This document shows, piece by piece, positions 17,865 through 27,102 of a stretch of DNA of 45,110 bases. How positions within the stretch are numbered: the first letter of the stretch is position 1; the number at the start of each line of letters is the position of its first letter. Source of the DNA: Chloroflexota bacterium (GTDB lineage: Bacteria; Chloroflexota; Anaerolineae; JAAYEA01); assembly GCA_019873665.1 (NCBI GenBank), contig JAIOAV010000026.1:1-45110 (forward strand), read 5' to 3'. Made by a program: the position numbers and the translations under genes. Below the pieces are notes generated by a model that was given only the letters and a program-made list of their open reading frames with translations, did not search any database and was not told the DNA's origin.

Positions 17865-17933
17865 GAGGGCATAAGCGGCTCAAGCGGAAGGCGCGTGATA
17901 AGCGCCTCTCGCCGCACTAAATGGAGGAATCGC

Positions 17934-18734
17934 ATGGTCCATCTCACGCTCGGTTGCGCGACACGCCCTTTTGCCAGCTTGCCCTTGGCGGAGGCATGCC
18001 AGCGCATCGCCGCGGCGGGCTACCGCGACGTGGCGCTCTTTGCCAGCCAGGGTCGGGTGCCAGTGCGCGGCGATAGCACCTCGGAACAAGTGCGCGCCGT
18101 GCGCCAGACGGTGCAGGACGCGGGGCTGCATCCGTCCATGCTGTTGGCGCGGACGAATCTGGACCTCGGTCTGGATGCGGCTATCGCCGACTATCGGCGG
18201 CTGATCGCCAACGCGGCGGCGTTGGGTGCGCGGTGGCTGCTGGAGCTGGGGATCGGCCAGCCTGAGCAGTATGACGACTATATCACGTTGTTACGAACCG
18301 TGTCGCCGGATGCGGCGCGGGCAGGGATCGGCATCAGCATGAAGCCGCACGGCGGCGTGACGCTGACGGTGGACGACCTGATCCGCATCTGCCACGAGGT
18401 GGACCACCCAGCCTTCGGCATCTCGTACGACCCGGGCAACATCATCTACTACACCGAAGGGGAGCGTCGCCCCGAACCGGACGCGGCCAGGGTGGCGCCG
18501 TTGGTCACGACGGCGATTATCAAGGACTGCATTGTCCGCGACGATACGCCGGATGTGATGATCACGCCGGGAGAGGGGTGGGTGGATTTCCGCGCCGTGC
18601 TAGGTGGGCTGGTGAGCGGCGACTTTGCCGGGCCCCTTTACCTGGAGACGGTCGGCGGCAAGACGGTGGAGGAGATTGACGCCAATGTGCGCCGCACTCG
18701 GCCCTTTGTGCTTGATATCCTCGCGACGCTGTAG
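17934..18734 (+). CDS. Sugar phosphate isomerase/epimerase-like TIM-barrel protein
   Basis: This 266-residue protein starts at MVHLTLGCATRPF with GGAGG upstream; a longer frame from 17895 lacks a site. It has the xylose-isomerase-like barrel with SMKPHGGVTLT, metal-ligand aspartate in ISYDPGNI, IIKDCIV (strand-7 KD motif), PGEGWVDF and LYLETVGG. The conserved glutamate of strand 4 is replaced by the SMKPHG segment, so it differs in detail from the other two isomerases in the window. Substrate unknown. It converges with cimA. Confidence 0.82.
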   Translation: MVHLTLGCATRPFASLPLAEACQRIAAAGYRDVALFASQGRVPVRGDSTSEQVRAVRQTVQDAGLHPSMLLARTNLDLGLDAAIADYRRLIANAAALGARWLLELGIGQPEQYDDYITLLRTVSPDAARAGIGISMKPHGGVTLTVDDLIRICHEVDHPAFGISYDPGNIIYYTEGERRPEPDAARVAPLVTTAIIKDCIVRDDTPDVMITPGEGWVDFRAVLGGLVSGDFAGPLYLETVGGKTVEEIDANVRRTRPFVLDILATL

Positions 18735-18760
18735 GCATGCGGGCGCGCCCGTCCGCTGCC

Positions 18761-20320
18761 TCAGGCCGAGGTGATGCCGAACTCGATGCTATCCACCAGC
18801 GCGCGCCAGCTTGCCTCAATGATGTTGGTACTGGCGCCGACGGTGGACCAGTGCTGTTGCCCGTTCTCCGAATCTATCAGCACGCGCACCTGGGCCGATG
18901 TGCCGCCCTCACTGTTGAGGATGCGCACCTTATAGTCGGTCAACTGGATGTCGGCGATCTCTGGATAGACCGGCAGCAGTGCCTTGCGCAGCGCCAGGTC
19001 CAGCGCGTTCACGGGGCCGTTGCCCTCGGCAGCGGTGTGGACCACCTCGCCGTTCACCAGCACCTTGACGGACGCCTCCGATAGCAGGCCACGTCCGCGC
19101 CGGTGCTCGACGACCACCATAAAGTCAATCAGCTCGAACGGGGGCATATAGCCCGGCTGGGCGCGGCGCAGCATCATCTCCACCGACGCCTCGGCCCCCT
19201 CGAAGGAAAAGCCCTGGTTCTCCAGCTCCTTGATCTGATCCAGCACGCGGGTTGCAGCGTCACCCGCCAGGGGCAGGTGGAGCTCCTCTGCTTTGCTCAA
19301 CACATTGCCCCGCCCCGACATGTCTGAGATGATGGTGCGCGTGCGGTTGCCAACCAGCGCCGGGTTGATGTGCTGGTAGGCGTCGGCGTCGCGGCGGGTG
19401 GCTGCAGCATGCAGTCCTCCTTTGTGGGCAAAGGCGCTCTCGCCGACATACGGCATGTGGCTGTCATGCGCCAGGTTCGCCACCTCGGCGACATAGCGCG
19501 ATAGCTCCGTAAGGCGCGCCAGCGACTCGCCGCTGATGCCGGACAGGCCCATCTTGAGGATGAGGTTGGGGATGATGGTGCAGAGGTTGGCGTTGCCGCA
19601 TCGCTCGCCATAGCCGTTGATGGTGCCTTGCACCTGCACGCAGCCCGCGCGCACCGCAGAGAGCGTGTTGGCCACCGCAAGGCCGTCGTCGTCGTGCGCA
19701 TGTATGCCCAACCTTACGCCATCCGGCACCGCCGCCCGCACCGCGCACACGATCTCCTCCACCTCCCACGGCAGGCGGCCGCCATTGGTGTCGCACAGCA
19801 CTAGCCGGCTGGCTCCGCCCTCCAGCGCCGCGCGCAGCGTGGCCAGCGCGTATGGGGCGTCGGCGCGGTAGCCATCGAAAAAGTGCTCCGCGTCGAAAAA
19901 CACCTCGCGCCCCTGCGCCACCAGGTAACGTACCGTCTCGCGGATCATGCGCAGGTTCTCCTCTGGCGTGGTGTGCAATACCTCGCGCACGTGGCGCATC
20001 CAGCTCTTGCCCACCACGGCGACCACCGACGTCTGCGCCTCAACCATCGCCTGCACGTTGGCGTCTTCGGCGGGGTCGGACCCGGCACGGCAGGTCATGC
20101 CGAAGGCAACGACGTGAGAGTGCCGCAAAGGGAGATCGCGGACCCGTGCAAAGTAGGCAGCGTCCTTCGGATTGGAGCCGGGCCAGCCGCCCTCGATATA
20201 ATGCACGCCGAACTCGTCTAATCTGGCTGTGATCTTGAGCTTGTCTTCGAGTGAAAAGGTGATCCCCTCTCGCTGGGCGCCATCCCGCAGCGTGGTGTCA
20301 TAGATCTCGATCGCCGTCAT
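18761..20320 (-). CDS. cimA: (R)-citramalate synthase
   Basis: This 519-residue enzyme condenses acetyl-CoA and pyruvate to (R)-citramalate, the entry step of the threonine-independent isoleucine pathway. The catalytic HMGL-like TIM barrel begins at once (IEIYDTTLRDGAQREG, the LeuA/CimA metal and arginine motif), with HAHDDDGLAVAN as the metal-binding histidine pair and GYGERCGNANL following. The C-terminal LeuA-type dimer/regulatory domain (~390-519, TDYKVRILNSEGGTSAQVRV) carries isoleucine feedback inhibition in relatives. Length and the FDAEHFFDGY motif fit CimA type II rather than 2-isopropylmalate synthase. The start at 20320 has AGGAGAGAG upstream. Its promoter is at 20455-20482. Confidence 0.93.
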   Translation of the reverse strand: MTAIEIYDTTLRDGAQREGITFSLEDKLKITARLDEFGVHYIEGGWPGSNPKDAAYFARVRDLPLRHSHVVAFGMTCRAGSDPAEDANVQAMVEAQTSVVAVVGKSWMRHVREVLHTTPEENLRMIRETVRYLVAQGREVFFDAEHFFDGYRADAPYALATLRAALEGGASRLVLCDTNGGRLPWEVEEIVCAVRAAVPDGVRLGIHAHDDDGLAVANTLSAVRAGCVQVQGTINGYGERCGNANLCTIIPNLILKMGLSGISGESLARLTELSRYVAEVANLAHDSHMPYVGESAFAHKGGLHAAATRRDADAYQHINPALVGNRTRTIISDMSGRGNVLSKAEELHLPLAGDAATRVLDQIKELENQGFSFEGAEASVEMMLRRAQPGYMPPFELIDFMVVVEHRRGRGLLSEASVKVLVNGEVVHTAAEGNGPVNALDLALRKALLPVYPEIADIQLTDYKVRILNSEGGTSAQVRVLIDSENGQQHWSTVGASTNIIEASWRALVDSIEFGITSA

Positions 20321-20382
20321 CTCATCTCTCTCCTGGTGCTCTGTCTGATAAAGAAAAAGCGCATCTCGCGGCGCGCAGGCGG

Positions 20383-20445
20383 TCAACGACTCAATCTCGC
20401 CCGTCTTTGCGCCAGAGATACGCTTAAGGCTGCGTCTACTGCCAT
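20383..20445 (-). CDS. Possible leader peptide upstream of cimA
   Basis: A 20-codon frame, MAVDAALSVSLAQRRARLSR, begins 9 nt after the cimA -10 box, so its mRNA would be nearly leaderless. It ends in TGA 62 nt before cimA. Between the two, a weak GCGC/GCGC hairpin is followed by TTTTTCTTT on the minus strand (20351-20360). This is the arrangement of an attenuation leader, but there is no run of Ile codons (three Leu, two Val), the stem is only 4-5 bp and chance is plausible. Confidence 0.25.
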   Translation of the reverse strand: MAVDAALSVSLAQRRARLSR

Positions 20446-20454
20446 CCCTGCAAT

Positions 20455-20482
20455 ATTATAGCCCCTTCGCTCTGGGCGGCAA
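20455..20482 (-). promoter_or_regulatory. Sigma70 promoter for cimA
   Basis: Minus-strand TTGCCG (20482-20477), a 16-bp spacer and a consensus TATAAT (20460-20455). It gives a leader of about 130 nt before cimA. Confidence 0.65.
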
Positions 20483-20497
20483 AAGCTGTGCGGCGAA

Positions 20498-20549
20498 GGA
20501 AGCACGGTCTGATAGTTTCCAGCTTGATAGCTTAGACCGTTGCGCTTCC
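20498..20549 (-). terminator. Long imperfect inverted repeat after the nuclease gene
   Basis: GGAAGC-ACGGTCT (20498-20510) pairs with AGACCGT-TGC-GCTTCC (20534-20549), giving 13 bp with a 3-nt bulge around a 23-nt loop. It lies 38 nt past the nuclease stop and before the cimA promoter, so it probably separates the two transcripts. There is no clear U-tract. Confidence 0.45.
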
Positions 20550-20586
20550 TCTAGTGGTTAGGCCTATTGTCAGGGGAGTCCTTGGA

Positions 20587-21879
20587 TCAGTAACTGTATT
20601 CGTGAATAAGGTTCCCGGCTGAGTCATAGAGCCAGACCGTGTCTCCGTCATTGTTCCAGACTGCTTGGGTGCGCCCCCAGTACAGATCGTGTGAGGTGTT
20701 CTCGCCTCTGCCGGTGTGAAGCGTGACGGTAGTGCCGGGTAGAAGGACGAACTGGGGGAATATATAGACATGATTGGCGATGTCTCTGATTTTCCAGCGG
20801 TGCAGATTGATGGGCACGCTATCCTCGTTCCGCAAGCAAACGTATTCGTCGTTGAGATTCTGGTGGTCATTGCCTGCCGCGTCGAACTTGCTACAGTCGG
20901 GCGCTACACGGATCCGGCCGGAAGTGGCCGTGACAAGCGTTGCAGCTGGGAGGATAGTCGGCTCTATAGATGCTACTAGTGTATCGGTTGCTGTGGGGGC
21001 GGGGGGCAGTCCCCACAAGCCGCGCTCCTCAGCACGCGCTTCCCGCTGCAAACTAAGAAGGAGATCCTGGTAACGCACATCTGGTGGGAAGGTTACCACC
21101 TGGGCATACCCCAACCGAACAAGCTCCGCATTGACGAGCACCTCCCCTACCCAAACATAGCGAAGCAAGCGCCCATATTGATCAGTCTCGCTGATATCCT
21201 TCTCCAGCATCACCATCTTGTCTGCAACCAGCTCGGCATTCTTGGCCGCGGCCTCTTTCCCGAGCGGTTCAACAGGCAGCGAGGGATGCACCGTCTCCGG
21301 AGTGTCGATACCAATATAGCGAACGGTGTACACCACTCCATCTATCTCTACCTTGATGGTGTCTCCATCCACCACGCTGACTACTCTGGCAAGCACACCG
21401 GGAGCGGATGGCGTTGCAGTTACTGTAGCACTAGCATGGTGAGTGGCTGGTGGTTCCATCGTGGGAAGGAGGGTGCCAGGTGCGACAGGCGTAGGGGTAT
21501 CTATGGGCACAGCGAACGATATCTGTGTAGGTGTCGCCTTAGGTATTGTTGGCTCGCGAAGAGAGGTCTGGGTCGCCGAGGGCACCGGTGTATTCGTGAA
21601 TACATGAACAAACGTGTTCGTGGCCGTAGGCGTCCACGTACCGGTCGCCGCAACGGGTGATGCGACAGACCCGCTCTCGGTAGCGCGGACAACGGGCGTT
21701 GCGGAGATGATTAGCGTGCTTTTCCGAGTTGCGGTCGGCGTCGCCCGGATGTTCGTCACAAACACCAAGATGCTGAGGCAGCAACAGCAACACACGATTG
21801 AGGCAACTGAGAACAAGAGCAGCCTGCCGCGTCTTCCCCAGTTGTAGAGTGCACGCAGAGTCTCTTCTACTTGCTGCAT
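20587..21879 (-). CDS. Membrane-tethered thermonuclease-like (SNase) protein with C-terminal lamin-tail domain
   Basis: This 430-residue protein has a single membrane anchor (~19-42) containing an unusual CCCCC run, then a ~110-residue Thr/Pro/Ala-rich linker (~45-155) typical of a surface stalk. The staphylococcal-nuclease domain (~158-298) shows VVDGDTIKV, the RYIGIDTPE active-site arginine and acidic residues, GRLLRYVWV and EERGLW. A second short linker leads to a lamin-tail-like domain (~330-430, NDHQNLNDEYVCLRNE... WKIRD... WNNDGDTVWLYD). SNase domains cut DNA or RNA with Ca2+; lamin-tail domains often accompany secreted nucleases. It probably scavenges extracellular nucleic acid or defends the surface. 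Transcribed toward cimA but separated by a hairpin. Confidence 0.88.
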   Translation of the reverse strand: MQQVEETLRALYNWGRRGRLLLFSVASIVCCCCCLSILVFVTNIRATPTATRKSTLIISATPVVRATESGSVASPVAATGTWTPTATNTFVHVFTNTPVPSATQTSLREPTIPKATPTQISFAVPIDTPTPVAPGTLLPTMEPPATHHASATVTATPSAPGVLARVVSVVDGDTIKVEIDGVVYTVRYIGIDTPETVHPSLPVEPLGKEAAAKNAELVADKMVMLEKDISETDQYGRLLRYVWVGEVLVNAELVRLGYAQVVTFPPDVRYQDLLLSLQREARAEERGLWGLPPAPTATDTLVASIEPTILPAATLVTATSGRIRVAPDCSKFDAAGNDHQNLNDEYVCLRNEDSVPINLHRWKIRDIANHVYIFPQFVLLPGTTVTLHTGRGENTSHDLYWGRTQAVWNNDGDTVWLYDSAGNLIHEYSY

Positions 21880-21960
21880 CTTTCTTTTTGTCTTGGCGCA
21901 CTGCGTCTCGATGCCGGTCAGACCCCGTCTCGGAGGACGCTCACTGTGCGCTGGCAGGCA

Positions 21961-23010
21961 CTACAGCCGGTGCGACTCCTCGCGCCACGGCTCGATGACG
22001 ACCTTCATCACATTCTCCGCCTTGGCGTCCATCAGCTTGAGGCCATGCTCCGCCATTTCCAGCGGGAGGCGGTGGCTGACCAGACGCATCAGGTCCAGCT
22101 TGCCCGCCAACACTAGATCAAAGATCGGGCCGTAACCTTCTGGCATGGATTGGGAGCCAAGCACCGTCTTTTCGTTGAACTTGAAATCCACTACCGGCAG
22201 CGTGGCGCGGTTTTCCGCAAAGGAGCCGACGACCGCCACCAGCCCGCCACGTTTGACGCATTGCACCGCCTGCGGCAGCGTCTCGTCCTGCGCGCCGCCC
22301 ACCACCTCGATCACCTTGTCCACGCCCTTGCCCAACGTCAGCGACATGATCTCGTCATAGACATTGTCGCGGTGCGCGTTATAGACGTGATCTGCGCCCA
22401 GCGCCCGCGCCATCCCGCAGCGGTAATCCACGATGTCGGTGCTGATGACCCGCGCTCCCTGCAGCTTGGCCAGCATCATGGCGGAGAGGCCGATGGGACC
22501 ACACCCTTGAATCAACACCAGCTCGCCCGGCTGGATAGCGGCGCGCGTGACGACGGCGTGGCGCGCTATGGCGGCGGGTTGTGCCACAGCCGCCTCGGCG
22601 AAGCTGATGCCATCGGGAATGCGTGTGCATCGCTTGGCCATGCCGATAAAGTACTCGGCATACGCGCCATGCGCGGTAAAACCGGGGCCCAGCGGCGTGA
22701 GGCATTCGTCGGTGTGGCCCTCACGACAGCGTGCGCACTTGCCACACGGCAGCGCCTCGCCGCCCGCAACCCGGTCGCCAACAGAGAGATCCACAACGCC
22801 CGGCCCTACCTCCACGACGGTGCTGGCTGCCTCGTGGCCCATCACGCGCGGGTAGGTCATCTTGGGATGCCAGCCGTGATACCCTTCCAGATCCGAGCCG
22901 CAGATCGAGCACGCCTCTACTTTCAGGAGAACCTCGCCGCGTCGCAGCGGGCGCAGCTCCAGATCCACCATCTCCATCCGTTCCGGTTCCCAAAGCATCA
23001 TAGCCTTCAT
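21961..23010 (-). CDS. Zinc-dependent medium-chain dehydrogenase (sorbitol/threonine dehydrogenase type)
   Basis: This 349-residue MDR enzyme carries catalytic zinc ligands C37 (CSICGSD) and H59-E60 (GHE), structural zinc cysteines 89, 92, 95 and 103, the Rossmann motif GCGPIGL, and an acidic D after ISTD, which favours NAD+ over NADP+. Such enzymes oxidise polyols, sugar phosphates or threonine in the cytosol; closest by eye to galactitol-1-phosphate or sorbitol dehydrogenases, but the substrate is open. It has its own weak promoter and is 81 nt upstream of the nuclease gene. Confidence 0.9.
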   Translation of the reverse strand: MKAMMLWEPERMEMVDLELRPLRRGEVLLKVEACSICGSDLEGYHGWHPKMTYPRVMGHEAASTVVEVGPGVVDLSVGDRVAGGEALPCGKCARCREGHTDECLTPLGPGFTAHGAYAEYFIGMAKRCTRIPDGISFAEAAVAQPAAIARHAVVTRAAIQPGELVLIQGCGPIGLSAMMLAKLQGARVISTDIVDYRCGMARALGADHVYNAHRDNVYDEIMSLTLGKGVDKVIEVVGGAQDETLPQAVQCVKRGGLVAVVGSFAENRATLPVVDFKFNEKTVLGSQSMPEGYGPIFDLVLAGKLDLMRLVSHRLPLEMAEHGLKLMDAKAENVMKVVIEPWREESHRL

Positions 23011-23055
23011 GAGATCACCCCTTGGCGCGTGGAAAACGTGCGAGCAATAACATGT

Positions 23056-23084
23056 AGTATACCCGCATCAAGGGAAAAGTGCAA
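23056..23084 (-). promoter_or_regulatory. Possible promoter for the zinc dehydrogenase
   Basis: Minus-strand TATACT (23061-23056) is a good -10 box; TTGCAC (23084-23079), 17 bp upstream, is a poor -35 match (3 of 6). Confidence 0.4.
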
Positions 23085-23127
23085 AGCGACGAGTGCGTCC
23101 CTTTGTGCCCAAGCGGCTCGGCTCTGG

Positions 23128-23155
23128 TTGACAGCGCCGGCATCTTGTCTATGAT
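23128..23155 (+). promoter_or_regulatory. Sigma70 promoter for the GT-C gene
   Basis: TTGACA (23128-23133), a 16-bp spacer and TATGAT (23150-23155). The leader to the ATG at 23286 is about 125 nt, and nothing recognisable is seen in it. Confidence 0.65.
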
Positions 23156-23285
23156 CTAGCTAGAGCGAGCTGCCCCAGCGCATAGACTGATTGTGTACGC
23201 CGCTGCGGTTCTTGCGGTGCACACATTGTGGCGCATTCTGCCTCCTCCGAGAGACCGGGATGACCTGTGGATGGTGTGAGCCGTT

Positions 23286-25202
23286 ATGACACATACGCAC
23301 TTGTGGCGCAGAGGCAATCATGCGGAGCTCCTCTGGCTGGGCGGGCTGTGGCTTTTCGCCCTCCTGTACGCCCTCAGTCAGGTGGATTTCACGCTTCATC
23401 CCGTGGAAGATGCCGCTATCTTGATGCGTTACGCCCAGCACCTGGCAGAGGGCCACGGCATCGTCTGGAATATCGGCGAGGCGCCGGTGGATGGCGCCAC
23501 CGATTTCCTCTTCATGATCGTCCTCGCCGCGCTACATCGCCTTGGCCTCTCGCTGGAAGGCGCGGTGCACTGGCTGGGGCTGGCCTCACATCTGGCGACA
23601 GTGGCGCTGGTGTATCTCGCCATCCGCGCTTCGCCGCTGCGGAGCCGCTGGCTGGCGCTCTTTGCCGCTGCCTTTTTGGCCATGGGCCCCGGTATTCGCT
23701 ATGTCGAGGCGTACTTTGGCACCCCGTTCTTTGCCTTCTGGGGGGTGCTGACCTGGTATCTGGCGAATCGCCTGGCGCGCGGCAAAGCGACAGCGGGGCT
23801 AGCTCTTGCCTTTGCCTTGGCGGGCCTAGCGATGGGACTGACGCGCCCCGAAGGGGTATTTCTGGCAGCGCTGATGATGGCCAGCATCCTCTACTGGCGC
23901 GGCTGGCGTGATACGCGGCGCACGCTGCTGATCTTTGCCGGCGTGTTCCTGGTGCTGGGCGGTGCTTACCTCCTGTGGCGGTGGCACTACTTTGGTTACC
24001 CGCTGCCGAACCCCTTCTACAAAAAGGGCGGCGGCCATCTCTATGCGGCCAGCCTCGAATCCTCGCTGGCGAACGTGTGGGGATTGGCTTTCCCGTTCGA
24101 CCTTGTTCTCTTTTACGCGCTGGCGCTGATCCTCAATGTGCGTCTCCGGCGTGCATGGCAGACCGCTGGTGCGCGTGGGGAAGAGCCCGTGCGCCGCGCG
24201 CTGCAAGCGGCCGGAGCGCTGGCGCTTCTCCTCGCATTGACAGGATTGCTGCGCCGTTCCAGCGCCGCGCATGCCACACTGCTCCTGGGAAGGTATTCGC
24301 TCTCCTACGCCCTTCTTCTCGGCGGACTGCTGGCGGGTGGCCTGAGCACCATACTTGCTGCAGCGCCGCTGGCACGGCGGCTCACTGTCGCTACCGTCCC
24401 GCCCGCCATTGATGCCAATGCCGAAATGCGCCATCTGCAGCGCGAGACGCTCTTCGCGCTGATCCCGCTTGGCGGCTTTGCCCTGCTGTGGGTGCTGCTA
24501 TCGGACGAGATGAACTACCTGATGCGCTTCCAGTACGTGCTCTTGCCCGTCTTTCTCCTGTCGCTGCCGTACCTGGTGATGGCCTTGGCTCCCTTCTGGC
24601 CGTGGGTGCAGCCAGCAGAGGCGTCCAGGAGCTGTCAGAGCACGGCAAGTGTGATGTTGCTCTTACTGATGGTGGTGATCCTCTACCGGCAACACCAGGA
24701 CATGCGCGTCGTCTCGCACCATCGCGATGGCCTCTACGACGCCGCGCTCCTGTTGCGGCGATATGCGGGGAAAGGGTACACGCTGGCGACCACCGAGTCC
24801 GGCCTGATCCCGCTCTATTCGCGCTGGCGAACGCTAGATGCGTGGGGGCTGAACGACCAATGGATCGCGCACCATGGGGGCGTGACGGAGGCGTATCTGG
24901 ACCTCTACCGGCCGGAGGTAATCCTGTTCCATGCCTATTTTTCGCCTGTGGTGCCGCCAGCGGCCACATCGCGTGTCTCCTGGCGGCAGATGAACCTGAC
25001 TCTGCTGCAATACGCGACAGCGCGCGGCTATGTCCTGGCAGCAGTATTCGGCGATAGCGCGTACGACACGCACCACTACTATGTGCGGTCCGACTTTCCC
25101 GATAGCGCTGCCATCGTGGCGGGGATTCGGCAGCTCAACTATATCTGGTACGGCACGGGACGACGCAGCGTGAACTATGCGTTGCTGGCGCCGGTCGAGT
25201 AG
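23286..25202 (+). CDS. GT-C fold membrane glycosyltransferase (AftB/GT89- or PMT-like)
   Basis: This 638-residue protein has about eleven to twelve membrane helices and a soluble C-terminal domain (~480-638). The first extracytoplasmic loop has acidic residues (HPVEDAAILMRYAQHL) followed by GHGIVWNIGEAPVDGATDFL, then a second loop MGPGIRYVEAYFGTP, RPEG and YFGYPLPNPFYKK. This set matches polyprenyl-phosphate-sugar-dependent GT-C enzymes, most like AftB-type arabinofuranosyltransferases by eye. It would glycosylate a lipid, polysaccharide or protein on the outer face of the membrane. The Shine-Dalgarno site is weak. The glycosidase gene follows 60 nt downstream, perhaps in the same operon. Confidence 0.75.
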   Translation: MTHTHLWRRGNHAELLWLGGLWLFALLYALSQVDFTLHPVEDAAILMRYAQHLAEGHGIVWNIGEAPVDGATDFLFMIVLAALHRLGLSLEGAVHWLGLASHLATVALVYLAIRASPLRSRWLALFAAAFLAMGPGIRYVEAYFGTPFFAFWGVLTWYLANRLARGKATAGLALAFALAGLAMGLTRPEGVFLAALMMASILYWRGWRDTRRTLLIFAGVFLVLGGAYLLWRWHYFGYPLPNPFYKKGGGHLYAASLESSLANVWGLAFPFDLVLFYALALILNVRLRRAWQTAGARGEEPVRRALQAAGALALLLALTGLLRRSSAAHATLLLGRYSLSYALLLGGLLAGGLSTILAAAPLARRLTVATVPPAIDANAEMRHLQRETLFALIPLGGFALLWVLLSDEMNYLMRFQYVLLPVFLLSLPYLVMALAPFWPWVQPAEASRSCQSTASVMLLLLMVVILYRQHQDMRVVSHHRDGLYDAALLLRRYAGKGYTLATTESGLIPLYSRWRTLDAWGLNDQWIAHHGGVTEAYLDLYRPEVILFHAYFSPVVPPAATSRVSWRQMNLTLLQYATARGYVLAAVFGDSAYDTHHYYVRSDFPDSAAIVAGIRQLNYIWYGTGRRSVNYALLAPVE

Positions 25203-25262
25203 CGGCTGCCCGCGTGACCGCCGGCGGGTTTGAGGCCGGCAACTACAACAAGGAGGAGGGAT

Positions 25263-27102
25263 ATGGCATACAAGGTGCGCGAAGAGGCGACGATGGGTGC
25301 GTATGGCGACCTGTTCACGGACCAGCGCCGGTATCGCCCGCTGGACACAGTTACGGTAACGGTGCAGGGGCGCAGCAAGGGCGATGAACGCGCCACCATC
25401 AAGGTGCTGGATGCGCGGTTGGAACCTTACTATGAGGCGGTCATGCCACTGCGCGACAATCGTGGCGAGGTGCAGTTCACCGCGGCAGGCCCACTGGGCG
25501 TGCACTGGATCTTCCTCTATTTCCCGGACGCCGAGCGTCATCAGCGGTACACGAACTTTGGTGGATGCCGAGACTGCCATCGAGACCGGCAACCCTGACT
25601 ATGACCAGCTTTATCCGCTGACGCGCGATGCGCTGCAGCTGGGCCGCCGGGTCTTTGAGGGGGAAAAGGGCCGCTTTGTCGGCTACATCTCTGGCGACAC
25701 CTGGCAGATCAACGGCGTCTGGCTGCGCGACTGGATCTACCAGCTTCCGGCCTATGCCTACTGGGAGCGAGAGGTCCAATGTGGCTTGGATCGCTTCCTG
25801 GAAGCGCAGAACCCGGATGGCAGCATGCCCGATGGCATTCGCCGCGACGGCTCTATCTGGCGCATGGCGGTCGAGTCGGACGTCGAGTATATCCTTGTCC
25901 TCGGCGTCTATGGCACGTGGAAGATCACCGGCGATGACGCCTGGCTGGCGAAGGCGTTGCCCAGGCTGGAGCGCGCGCTGGCGTATATCCAATCCGACGA
26001 CAAGCGATGGGACGATGTGCATCAGCTCGTCAAGCGCGGTCACACCTGCGATACCTGGGATTTCGAGATTCATGAGACCTCCGATTTCGTCGGCAAGCGT
26101 TTTGTCGTCGCCACTTGCGACCAGAGCGGCTACTACCTTGCCTTTCGTGCCATGGCCAGCATGTATCGCCAGCTCGGCGAAGAGGCGCGGGCGTCCGCGT
26201 ACGACGCCAAGGCAGAAGCGTACCGGCAACGCGCCAATGAGTTGCTCTGGGATGGTGTCAAATATCAGCACCATGTGCATCTCACGCCGATTGATCATGG
26301 CGGCTTTGACGAGAGGGCGCAACTGGCGATGGGCAATACCTGGGCGATGACACGCGGCTTGGCGGATCGCGCCCAGGCGATGGCGATCATTGACGAATAT
26401 CGCCGCCGCCACGCCGAGACCGGCGACCTCTATCCCTGGTGGAGCTTGCAGCCCGGCTATCCCGACGAGTTGGGCTACTACGAGGGGGCTTTCTGCAAGC
26501 AGGGCGGCTATGCCAACGGCGGGTTGATGCCGTGGGTGGGCGGCGAGTTGTGCCGCGCTAGCTTCCAGAACGGGCGCGAGGCGTATGGGGTGGAGCTGTA
26601 TAATCAATACCTGCACCACCTGCGCCGCACCGGCAACCGCGTGCACGTCTGGTTCTGGCCGGATGGCCAGGCGGGCTTTCGCACGACGAACGAGGTGCCC
26701 TACACGGGCTGGGGCATGGCGCAGTGGCTGCAGGCGCTGATCGAGGGGCTGGCCGGGCTATCGGACGAGAGCGGGCAGATGCGGCGGATGCGCGTCGCTC
26801 CGCGCTGGGCGGTAACCGCCGAGCGCGATGTGCGCGCCGTGGTGCGTTACGCTGCCAGTGAGGCTTATCTGGCGTATCATCTGTGCATTGATGAGGCCGC
26901 GCGGACGATGACCTTGCTTTACACCGGCTCAGGGGAGACGGCCAAGCTGCACGTGCTGCTGCCCGACGGGTGGTCGCCGTGCGCTGTCACGCTGAACGGC
27001 GCGGCGGTCAGGTATGAGACCGAGCAGGTGGCCGCGAGCCTCTATGTGAACTTGAGCGTCCCGGTCGTGGGCGTGGGGGAGGTGCGGGTGTCGTGCGTGT
27101 AG
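25263..27102 (+). pseudogene. Six-hairpin glycoside hydrolase with a single-base frameshift near 25557-25563
   Basis: Start ATG 25263 follows AAGGAGGAGGG. The first ~99 residues (beta-rich, MAYKVREEATMGAYGDL...) end in ...RYTNF. One extra base in TTTGGTGG then shifts the frame, and the sequence continues as VDAETAIETGNPDYD... to a TAG at 27102. The joined protein would be ~612 residues. The main part is an (alpha/alpha)6 toroid like amylo-alpha-1,6-glucosidases and GH63/GH15 relatives: VWLRDWIYQLPAYAY, NPDGSMPDGI, ESDVEYI, TWDFE and a WYPWW-like LYPWWSLQ segment. The C-terminal ~90 residues are a beta domain. It lacks a signal peptide, so acts in the cytosol if made. The single lesion in an otherwise intact gene suggests recent mutation or sequence error. 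Confidence 0.8.
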
